From contig JAHFAP010000011.1 in assembly GCA_023250495.1 (NCBI GenBank), positions 1 through 33,041 on the forward strand: a stretch of DNA of 33,041 nt, read 5' to 3'. This document shows, one piece after another, positions 25,524 through 33,041 of this stretch. The notes under the pieces were generated by a model. It ran no database searches. It had not been told where the DNA came from and saw only the letters and a program-made list of their open reading frames with translations. The first letter of the stretch is position 1. Each line of letters opens with the position of its first letter. The position numbers and the translations under genes were made by a program. The DNA comes from Deltaproteobacteria bacterium (GTDB lineage Bacteria; Desulfobacterota; Binatia; UBA9968).

Positions 25524-26069
25524 ATGGCAAGCACTAATGTTCAGTTTCAATCGGTCGAGTCAAACGAGCAGACGACTCCGGTCCGGATCAAAAAGATCGG
25601 TCACGTGGTGTTAAGCGTTAGCGATATCGAGCGGAGCAGCAAGTTCTGGACTGAGATCATGGGCTTTAACTTCTCCGACCGGAACGAAAACGGCATGGTC
25701 TTTTTCCGCAACGCGACGGATCATCATACCATTGCGCTGATTCAAGCTAAGGAAAAAAACGAACTGCCCAAACGAGGGCAAGTGGGGTTTGATCATATGG
25801 CCCTTGAGGTCAGCAGCGTTTCGGAGCTCTTCAAGATTCGCGACTTCCTGCGCTCCAAAGGCGTCGAGATCTTTTATGAAGGACGCCGCGGACCTGGGGG
25901 GAATCCGGGCGTCGAATTCTACGATCCAGACGGTTATAAGATTGAAATCTATGCTGCCATGGATCAGATCGGCACCAATGGCAAAAGCCGCCCGGCTAAC
26001 GAGTGGAAGCGCGCCACGACGCTCGAAGAGGCGGTGGCGAATCCTTTGCCCGGAGCCAAGTACACCTAG
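25524..26069 (+). CDS. VOC-superfamily protein (glyoxalase/extradiol dioxygenase-like)
   Basis: 'IGHVVLSVSDIERSSKFWTEIMGFN...GFDHMALEVSS...EFYDPDGYKIEIY'. Confidence 0.88.
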   Translation: MASTNVQFQSVESNEQTTPVRIKKIGHVVLSVSDIERSSKFWTEIMGFNFSDRNENGMVFFRNATDHHTIALIQAKEKNELPKRGQVGFDHMALEVSSVSELFKIRDFLRSKGVEIFYEGRRGPGGNPGVEFYDPDGYKIEIYAAMDQIGTNGKSRPANEWKRATTLEEAVANPLPGAKYT

Positions 26070-26072
26070 TCC

Positions 26073-26147
26073 TCGCTTTGCTCGGAATCTCAAATTTCAG
26101 ATCTCATATGCGATCTGAGATTTGTCATCTGCAATCCCGAAGGGCGC
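26073..26147. repeat. 7-nt word dyad element
   Basis: AATCTCA|AATTTCA|GATCTCA (26086-26106), then TGAGATT|TGTCATC|TGCAATC (26116-26136). Confidence 0.7.
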
Positions 26148-26208
26148 GCTCTCGCCTGTCAAGGCTCGTCTATCTCGGTCTGCAGCATGTCGCGGCTGTA
26201 GAAACGCA

Positions 26209-27342
26209 ATGATCTCCATCCAAGGCCTCAGCAAAGAGTTCGCCGTGAGCGGCGGCAACGTCGCGGCGATCAAGGGGCTGGACCTCGAAGTGGCCGAAGG
26301 CGAGTTCTTCGTCATCGTCGGCGCCAGCGGTTCCGGCAAGACCACGCTGCTCCGCTGCGTCGCCGGTCTGGAGCTTCCCGACAAGGGCACGATCCGCATC
26401 GCCGGCCAGGTGGTTTCGTCGGACAATCCACCCACCTCGGTTCCGTCCCAGCAGCGCAGGCTCGGAATGGTCTTTCAGTCTTACGCTGTCTGGCCCCACC
26501 TCACCGTCTATGAAAACGTCGCCCTGCCTTTGGCTGAAGGCGCGCAACGGGTGCCGCGCCGTGAAGTCGCAAGCCGCGCGCGCGAAGCTCTGCGCCTGGT
26601 TCAGCTTGAAGAGGTGGCCGACCGCTCGGCAACATTGCTCTCAGGCGGGCAGCAGCAGCGCGTCGCGCTTGCCCGCGCCATCGCCGTCAACCCGAGAATT
26701 CTCCTGATGGACGAGCCGCTGAGCAATCTCGACGCGCGTCTGAGGGAAGAGGTGCGGGGCAAGATCCGCGAGTTGGCTAAGCAGCTCGGGGCCACCGTGC
26801 TTTATGTGACGCATGACCAGGTTGAAGCGATGGCGATGGCGGACCGGATCGCGCTCATGCAGGCGGGCGAGTTTCTTCAGGTCGGATCGCCGACGGAGCT
26901 GTACCGCGATCCGGCCCGAGTCGAGGTGGCCGAGTTTTTCGGGCTGATGAACTGGCTGAAGGGGAGGGTCGTTCAGCCTGGACTGGCCGAGACGCCGATC
27001 GGACCGCTGCGCTTCAAGGGAGCGGCGGCGCCCGCAGGCGAGGTCCTTCTCGGCTTCCGCCCTGAATGCGTCGCGATCCTGGAGTCGGCATCTCACGCCG
27101 AATCGAACAGCTTTCCCGCCGCGCTGCGCTCGAGCATGTTTTTGGGCGATCAGTTGGTTTATCACGCGGCGGTGGGCGAGCAGCTTTTTGCGGGAAAGTG
27201 CCGCACCGTCGCTGCGTGCTCCGGCGGCCGCCTGCAGCTCTACATCGACCCTGACGATGTGATGCTCTTTTCGGCGGGTAAGAGAGTCGACCAGGAGACG
27301 GCTGCGGCACGGCCGTCAGCCGCGGTCAGAGCCGCCGGTTAG
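26209..27342 (+). CDS. ABC transporter ATP-binding protein (Fe3+/spermidine-putrescine type)
   Basis: Walker A GASGSGKTT, signature LSGGQQQRVALARA, Walker B LLMDEPLSNLD, TOBE-like C-terminus; start proposed at MISIQGLSKEF. Confidence 0.92.
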   Translation: MISIQGLSKEFAVSGGNVAAIKGLDLEVAEGEFFVIVGASGSGKTTLLRCVAGLELPDKGTIRIAGQVVSSDNPPTSVPSQQRRLGMVFQSYAVWPHLTVYENVALPLAEGAQRVPRREVASRAREALRLVQLEEVADRSATLLSGGQQQRVALARAIAVNPRILLMDEPLSNLDARLREEVRGKIRELAKQLGATVLYVTHDQVEAMAMADRIALMQAGEFLQVGSPTELYRDPARVEVAEFFGLMNWLKGRVVQPGLAETPIGPLRFKGAAAPAGEVLLGFRPECVAILESASHAESNSFPAALRSSMFLGDQLVYHAAVGEQLFAGKCRTVAACSGGRLQLYIDPDDVMLFSAGKRVDQETAAARPSAAVRAAG

Positions 27343-27419
27343 CGTAGAGCGTTGCATCCCCGCCGGCCTTCGCGGTAAGGTCCGTGTTACCACCGCCAGT
27401 CTATAAGGAGGACTTCTGT

Positions 27420-28535
27420 ATGTCCGCACAACGTAAGAGTACAAGGCTGAGGCCGGTCTCTTTAATCTTTTCCGCTTTGGTTCTGTTCGTCTTTGCGGCA
27501 ACGACGCATGGGGCGCCGGCGGCCACGGTTGCCCAGTTCGTCGAAGGGGCGAAAAAAGAGGGAACGATCCGAGGGCAGTGGTCGCAGAACAGCTTCGGCG
27601 GCAGCGAGGGGTTCGCGGAGATCCTAGCCGGAGTGAACAAAAAATATGGTCTCGGTCTCAAGGGGCAGTTCACTCCCGGTCCGGATATGCAGGCGCTGAT
27701 GCTCCGCATCGCCCAAGAGGCGGCGGCAGGCCAGCCGGCCAGCACCGATCTCTATATGGGAAATTCCCAGGCGATCTTCGATGCCTTGAAGGCTCAAGTT
27801 CTGAAGCCCGTGGAATGGACTGCGATCCTGGACCGGCGTCCCGCGACGGAGCCGGGTTTCGATCCGATCGCCTCCGACGGCACTCACATGGCGGTTGCCA
27901 CCGCAGTTGTCGGGATTGAGTACAACACCAACCTCGTCAAAGGAGCGGACATCCCGAAGCGGCTCGAGGACGTACTGAATCCTAAATGGAAGGGGCGGAT
28001 CGCCTCGACCCCCTACGCGGCGGGAATGCGAGAGCTTGCTATGCCCGGCTTTTTAGGGCGCGAGTACATCGTCGAATATACAAAAAAACTCTCCAAGCAG
28101 ATCGGCGGCTTGATCCGCTGCGGCGAGGCGGAGCGTCTCACCAGCGGTGAGTTCGTCATGCTGGTGCTTACCTGCGGCGGCAACGACGCCACCGTGCTGC
28201 AAAGAAGCGGCGCGCCTTTAGCCCAAACAGTGGTGCAAGAGGGCACTGTCCTGCACATGAGATACGCGGCGGTGCCCAAGAATTCTCGGTCGCCGAATGC
28301 CGCGGCCTTGTTTGCCGCTTATTTGTTTACTCCCGAGGGACAGGCGCTGCTCTGGAAGCACGATGGGCTGGATCTCCATCTCTTCCCTGACTCTCACATG
28401 AAGAAAGATGTGGATACAGTGCGGGCCGCAGGCGGCAAGGTGGTGGTCAACACGCCGCAGTGGCTTGGGTCGCTCAAAGGCTACTCGGAGACGCAGAAGG
28501 AGTTGGAGAAGATCCTGCGCGAGGGGGGCCGGTAA
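27420..28535 (+). CDS. Extracellular solute-binding protein (Fe3+-type ABC transporter)
   Basis: Signal peptide-like N-terminus, periplasmic-binding fold sequence; between ATPase and permease genes. Confidence 0.88.
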   Translation: MSAQRKSTRLRPVSLIFSALVLFVFAATTHGAPAATVAQFVEGAKKEGTIRGQWSQNSFGGSEGFAEILAGVNKKYGLGLKGQFTPGPDMQALMLRIAQEAAAGQPASTDLYMGNSQAIFDALKAQVLKPVEWTAILDRRPATEPGFDPIASDGTHMAVATAVVGIEYNTNLVKGADIPKRLEDVLNPKWKGRIASTPYAAGMRELAMPGFLGREYIVEYTKKLSKQIGGLIRCGEAERLTSGEFVMLVLTCGGNDATVLQRSGAPLAQTVVQEGTVLHMRYAAVPKNSRSPNAAALFAAYLFTPEGQALLWKHDGLDLHLFPDSHMKKDVDTVRAAGGKVVVNTPQWLGSLKGYSETQKELEKILREGGR

Positions 28536-28545
28536 GAACAAAAAA

Positions 28546-28580
28546 TTACGCCATGCGCTAAGCGCAGAGCGCTAGGCGTG
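28546..28580. repeat. 7-nt word dyad element
   Basis: TTACGCC|ATGCGCT|AAGCGCA|GAGCGCT|AGGCGTG. Confidence 0.65.
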
Positions 28581-28592
28581 AGTGGAACGCCG

Positions 28593-30332
28593 ATGAAACA
28601 AGCCGTTTTGCGTCTGCCCGCGTTCATTGGTTGGAGAAACCAGGCGTCGCCCGCGCTGATGGGGCTGGCGTTGGCGCCGATCGGCGTCATCCTGGTGCTG
28701 GTCGCCGTGATGCTCTGGGTGAGCTTTCAGCGGGGCCTCTTCGGCACGCCCACGGCGATCTACACGCTGGAAAATTACCAGACGATTCTCTCCGACCCGT
28801 TTCTCTACCGGGTGCTGTGGAACACGGCGATCTTCACCCTCACGACGACTTGCGTCGCTCTCCTCACGGGTCTCCCCATCGCCTGGCTGGCCGAAAGAAC
28901 CACCATTCCGGGCAAGACGCTTATCTACGCGATCATGACTCTCGGCCTGCTGATTCCAGGCATCTACACGGCGATGGGATGGACTTTCATCGCCCATCCG
29001 CGGATCGGATTTTTAAACCGCTGGCTCGTGGATCTTTTCGGCCTTGAGAGCGCTCCCATAAACATCGCGACGCCGATCGGCATGGGCTTCGTCCAGGGGC
29101 TCAGCCTCGCTGCCGTAGCGTTCATACTGACCGCGCAGATGTTTCGCGCCATGAACCCGACACTTGAGGAAGCCGCTCAAGTGCACGGCATGAGTTTCGT
29201 CACGATCCTGCATCGGGTCACGTTCCCTCTCGCCCTGCCGGGCATACTGGCGGCGGTGATCTACATCGTGACGATCGGGGTGGCGACGTTCGACATCCCA
29301 GCCATCCTCGGACTCGGCAACCGCGTCTACATGCTCAGTACCTATATCTACATCAAGGTCCACCCTCAGGGCAGCGGCTTGCCGGAGTACGGCATCACGG
29401 GCGCCGTGGGAACCTTCATGATCGTCGTCGCCGCGCTGCTGACCTCGTGGTATGGGCAGGTGCTGCGGAGTGGTCACCGCTTCGAAGTCGTCACCGGCAA
29501 GGGCTACCGCCCCGCGCTGATCAAGCTCGGCCGCTGGGCGGTCGTCGGCTGGCTTTTCATCGGCCTCTACGCCTTTGTCTCCAAGCTGTTGCCGCTGCTC
29601 TTGATCACCTATGCGGCTTTGACCCCCTACTTCGCGCCGCCGTCACTGGAGATGATGCGCCAACTTTCGCTAGTGCACTTTTACAACATGGACTGGGAGC
29701 TGGTCTTGCGCGGCGCGCGCAACACGGCAACGCTGGTGCTGGTGGTGCCGCTGCTGGTGCTGCTCTTCGCGTTCGCCATATCGTGGCTGGTGGTGCGCTC
29801 GCGCAGCCGCGCGCGCTACGCGCTGGAGTTTTGCGCCTTCCTGCCGCAGGCGCTCCCGGAAGTAATTTTAGCAATCGGCGCGCTGCTGCTGGCGCTCTTT
29901 GTGCTGCGTGAATTCGTGCCGCTCTATGGTTCCGTATGGCTGATCGCCATCGTCTACGTGGTGGCCCGGATCGCCTTCGCCACCCGGGCGCTCAACGGCT
30001 CCCTGCTGCAGATCCACCGGGAGCTTGAAGAGGCGGCCTTTGTCTCCGGACTGTCAACGCTTCGCACCGCGCGGCGCGTCCTGCTGCCGCTGCTCTGGCC
30101 AACTCTCTTGTCGGTCTGGCTCTGGACGGCGTTGTTGGTCTATCGCGAGCTTACCGTCGCGGTATTTTTGGGCATCCACGACAACATCACCTTCCCGGCG
30201 GTCATCTGGAGCTACTGGTACGCGGGCGGGATGAACAAGGCCTCGGCCGTGACGCTGCTCATGACCGCCGTGCTCGCCCCGCTGATCGTGGCGTTCTGGT
30301 GGTTCGGCCGGCGCAGCCAGGTGCCGACGTAG
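28593..30332 (+). CDS. ABC transporter permease (fused two-domain, Fe3+-type)
   Basis: Two binding-protein-dependent permease modules ('EEAAQVHGMSFVTILHRVTFPLALPGI', 'EEAAFVSGLSTLRTARRVLLPLLWPTL'); ATG 28593 preferred over the GTG at 28578 inside the dyad. Confidence 0.92.
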   Translation: MKQAVLRLPAFIGWRNQASPALMGLALAPIGVILVLVAVMLWVSFQRGLFGTPTAIYTLENYQTILSDPFLYRVLWNTAIFTLTTTCVALLTGLPIAWLAERTTIPGKTLIYAIMTLGLLIPGIYTAMGWTFIAHPRIGFLNRWLVDLFGLESAPINIATPIGMGFVQGLSLAAVAFILTAQMFRAMNPTLEEAAQVHGMSFVTILHRVTFPLALPGILAAVIYIVTIGVATFDIPAILGLGNRVYMLSTYIYIKVHPQGSGLPEYGITGAVGTFMIVVAALLTSWYGQVLRSGHRFEVVTGKGYRPALIKLGRWAVVGWLFIGLYAFVSKLLPLLLITYAALTPYFAPPSLEMMRQLSLVHFYNMDWELVLRGARNTATLVLVVPLLVLLFAFAISWLVVRSRSRARYALEFCAFLPQALPEVILAIGALLLALFVLREFVPLYGSVWLIAIVYVVARIAFATRALNGSLLQIHRELEEAAFVSGLSTLRTARRVLLPLLWPTLLSVWLWTALLVYRELTVAVFLGIHDNITFPAVIWSYWYAGGMNKASAVTLLMTAVLAPLIVAFWWFGRRSQVPT

Positions 30333-30370
30333 TAGAAGGTTTGAAGCCATTTGGGAAAGGAGAAAGATCG

Positions 30371-31450
30371 ATGCGAATCAAGAAATGGGGTCTCCTGTTA
30401 ATATTGGTTGCCGGTGTGGCGATCGGCGCTGCCGCGCCGCAGAAGGGCGGCGAGGAGGAAACCGGACCGTATGAAGTTGTGCCCAACTGGCCGCAGCCGC
30501 TCCACAACGACGGCTGGACCTGGGGCTCCACGGCCGCGGTGTGGGCCGAATCGCCGGACCGCGTGTTTGTTTTCCAACGCGGTGAGCTGGAAGAGTTGAA
30601 GGACCCGGTAGGTGGGGGAGGCCTTCCAAAGCGGGTTGCGACCCAAGCCAAGCCGCGCTGGGAGCGTTGCCTAATGGTTTTCGATCGCAACGGCAAGCTC
30701 GTGGAATCGTGGCAGCAGCACGACGACAAGTTTGTCCGGCCGCATCGCGTGGCGATCAGCCCGTATGATGCGGAAAAAAACGTCTGGCTCGTCGATGACG
30801 GCGCGCATCAGGTGTTCAAGTTCACCAACGACGGCAAGAAGCTGCTGATGGTGCTGGGCGAGAAGCAAAAGCCCGGCAACGACCCGTATCACTTCAATCG
30901 CCCGACCGACATCGCCTTCCTGCCGAACGGTGACTTCTACGTGACCGACGGCTACAACAACACCCGCGTGGTGAAGTACTCCAAGGATGGGAAATATCTG
31001 TTCGAATGGGGCAAGCCCGGCAAAGGGCCCGGTGAGTTCAACCTCGTCCATGGCATCTCGATCGACGTCGACAAACAGCGAGTTTATGTTTCGGATCGCT
31101 CCAACTCGCGCATTCAGGTCTTCGACCTGAACGGCAAGTACATCGAGGAATGGAACAACATCCGCTCGCCGTACTACCTCGCGCTGTCGAAGGACCAAGA
31201 GCTCATCGTGTCCGACGGCGTGACGCAGAAGATCCTGAAGTACGACTTGGCCGGAAAGCTCCTCTACTCCTGGGGCACGTTTGGCCCGTTTCCGGGCGGC
31301 CTATGGGGCGTCCACCAAGTCAGCGTCGACAGCGAGGGCAACCTCTACGTCGCCGAGGTCTTCAACGGCCGCGTGCAGAAATTTCGCCCCAAGCCGGGCG
31401 CGGACCGGGCGAAACTCGCCGGGCAGACAGTCCACAGCCTGACGCGGTAA
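30371..31450 (+). CDS. Secreted NHL-repeat beta-propeller protein (peptidyl-hydroxyglycine lyase-like)
   Basis: Signal peptide and repeated 'FNRPTDIAFLPNGDFYVTDGYNNTRVVKYSKDGKYLFEWGKPGKGPGEFNLVHGISID'. Confidence 0.85.
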   Translation: MRIKKWGLLLILVAGVAIGAAAPQKGGEEETGPYEVVPNWPQPLHNDGWTWGSTAAVWAESPDRVFVFQRGELEELKDPVGGGGLPKRVATQAKPRWERCLMVFDRNGKLVESWQQHDDKFVRPHRVAISPYDAEKNVWLVDDGAHQVFKFTNDGKKLLMVLGEKQKPGNDPYHFNRPTDIAFLPNGDFYVTDGYNNTRVVKYSKDGKYLFEWGKPGKGPGEFNLVHGISIDVDKQRVYVSDRSNSRIQVFDLNGKYIEEWNNIRSPYYLALSKDQELIVSDGVTQKILKYDLAGKLLYSWGTFGPFPGGLWGVHQVSVDSEGNLYVAEVFNGRVQKFRPKPGADRAKLAGQTVHSLTR

Positions 31451-31514
31451 GGAAATCTCCTGAAGTTAGGAACGCCCCGCTACTCGTCTGTTGGAAAAAC
31501 GTAGGGATAGGGTT

Positions 31515-31778
31515 TTACACCTTAAATACCTGGTCGTGTTCGCGGACTTTGTCTTTGACTTTGATCCCGACCACTTTACCCTTTTCCGCGCGGGGCACGC
31601 TCTGGTGCTCGATCTGGATGGAATCTACGGTCTGGGTAAAGTCGGTGTGTTTGCCTTTGATGTGGATCGTGTCCCCGACCTTGAGTTCGCCGCCGGTGAG
31701 CTCGATGATGCCCACGCTGAGATGGGAGTAGTAGTGGGTGATCAGGCCAATGAGTGTTTCCTCTGACTTGGCATTCAT
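31515..31778 (-). CDS. Stand-alone EF-Tu domain II-like (translation-factor-like) protein
   Basis: 'GLITHYYSHLSVGIIELTGGELKVGDTIHIKGKHTDFTQTVDSIQIEHQSVPRAEKGKVVGIKVKDKVREHDQVFKV' matches the translational GTPase beta-barrel pattern, with no G domain. Confidence 0.8.
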   Translation of the reverse strand: MNAKSEETLIGLITHYYSHLSVGIIELTGGELKVGDTIHIKGKHTDFTQTVDSIQIEHQSVPRAEKGKVVGIKVKDKVREHDQVFKV

Positions 31779-31872
31779 GACAGCCCCTCCTCTGTAGAAT
31801 ACTTCAGGCTCAGGCATTCGTGTCTAGAGCATTTTCCGGCCCTCTACCGTTGACTACGCTGAAGAAAGATGA

Positions 31873-33041
31873 CTACACGTTCACAACCACCACGCCCTTG
31901 GGTTCGAGGTAGTAGTCCAAAGCCTCGGGGCCGTGTTCGCGGCCGAGGCCGCTGGCCTTGACGCCGCCGAAGGGAAGCTCATCATAGCCGTAGTGCAGCG
32001 AGTTCACCCAGACATTGCCTGCCTGGAGTTTATCGATCGCTTTGTTGGCGTGCGCGAGACTCCGCGTCCAGACGGATGAGCCTAGGCCGTAAATGGAACT
32101 GTTCGCTTTCTCGAGCGCCTCGTCCAACGTCTTGAACGTGAAGACCGGAAGCACCGGCCCGAAGGTCTCCTCGACGCTGACGCGCGCGTCGTCCGGCACG
32201 TTGGTGAGAAGCGTGGGCAGATAGAAGAAGCCCTTCTCGAGATCTCCGCCCTTAGGCCTTTCGCCGCCAAAGACGACCTTGGCGCCGCGCGCCTTGGCAT
32301 CTTCGACCTGCTCTTCGATCTCTTTGCGCTGGGAGTCGAGATGGATCGGTCCCATGCGGGTTTCTTTGGCCGCGCCGTTGCCGACCGTCTTGGTTTTCAG
32401 AATATCGGCCAGCTTGCCGACGAAAGATTCGGCGACCGATTCCTGCAGAAAGAGCCGCTTGACGCCGAGACACATCTGGCCGCAGTTGAAGAAGCGGCCG
32501 ATGTCGGCCATCTTGATCGCCATATCGAGATTGGCGTCGTCCATAACGATCATGGGATCGCTTCCGCCCAGCTCCAGCGTCACCCTCTTGATCTCCCGGC
32601 CAGCCACCTCCATCACATGCCGTCCCACTTCGGTCGAGCCTGTGAAGGCGATGCGGCGGATGCGAGGGTTCTTCAGCAGCTCCTCTCCCACCGTACTTCC
32701 CGGACCGGTCACAACATTGACTGCGCCTTTGGGCAGAGTTTTTTGCTGTTTTCCCTCGCCGTAAGTCGCCTGCTGAATCTGCTCCACGCAAAGCAGCGTC
32801 GCCAGCGGGGTCGTGCTGGCGGGCTTGATGATGATCGTGTTTCCCGCGGCGAGCGCCGGGCCAAGCTTCGTGCCCATGAGAGTGAGCGGAAAATTCCACG
32901 GGACAATTCCAGCGCAGACGCCGATCGGTTGGCGCACCACCATGCCGTAGGCGCCTTTCTGGGGCAGGGGAACATGAGAGCCGCGGACTTTAGAGGCGAG
33001 GCCCGCGTAGAATTCCAGGCCGTGGAGCAAGTGGTGGATTT
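31873..33041 (-). CDS. NAD(P)-dependent aldehyde dehydrogenase, partial (runs off the right edge)
   Basis: 'VPWNFPLTLMGTKLGPALAAGNTIIIKPASTTPLA', 'FTGSTEVGRHV', 'LELGGSDP', catalytic Cys in 'FFNCGQMCLG'. Confidence 0.93.
   Translation of the reverse strand, partial: IHHLLHGLEFYAGLASKVRGSHVPLPQKGAYGMVVRQPIGVCAGIVPWNFPLTLMGTKLGPALAAGNTIIIKPASTTPLATLLCVEQIQQATYGEGKQQKTLPKGAVNVVTGPGSTVGEELLKNPRIRRIAFTGSTEVGRHVMEVAGREIKRVTLELGGSDPMIVMDDANLDMAIKMADIGRFFNCGQMCLGVKRLFLQESVAESFVGKLADILKTKTVGNGAAKETRMGPIHLDSQRKEIEEQVEDAKARGAKVVFGGERPKGGDLEKGFFYLPTLLTNVPDDARVSVEETFGPVLPVFTFKTLDEALEKANSSIYGLGSSVWTRSLAHANKAIDKLQAGNVWVNSLHYGYDELPFGGVKASGLGREHGPEALDYYLEPKGVVVVNV

Overview
The window is bacterial, GC-rich and gene-dense. 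By gene content it is an uncultured soil or groundwater lineage of the deltaproteobacteria-like/Binatota/Methylomirabilota type; that assignment is a low-confidence inference. Core blocks, left to right: a MazF-type toxin-antitoxin pair (-); a B12-binding-type radical SAM protein with a duplicated C-terminal extension (-); ftsE-ftsX-envC-like-ctpA; xseA-M23 peptidase-xseB-ispA-dxs-tlyA; thrC-GDPD; a two-lobed M16 peptidase (-); rpsU-yqeY-cvpA-dnaG-rpoD; a CAU-anticodon tRNA; a ~1.7 kb repeat-rich accessory patch with a four-helix-bundle gene remnant, a transposase remnant and hicBA; a VOC protein; a Fe/polyamine-like ABC transporter (ATPase, binding protein, permease); an NHL-repeat protein; a stand-alone EF-Tu domain II-like protein (-); and a partial aldehyde dehydrogenase (-). 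The most unusual signal is intergenic. At least five intergenic loci contain tracts of short degenerate words (strictly phased at 7, 8 or 9 nt) followed by the reverse-complement words, and each locus uses a different word. One of these elements is present twice (146 bp, 105-bp core with 1 mismatch), with a re-worded left arm, beside a tRNA tail duplication. Its word tract runs into the last codons of a four-helix-bundle (S23/IVP-like, Avd-like fold) gene remnant that is missing from the ORF track.
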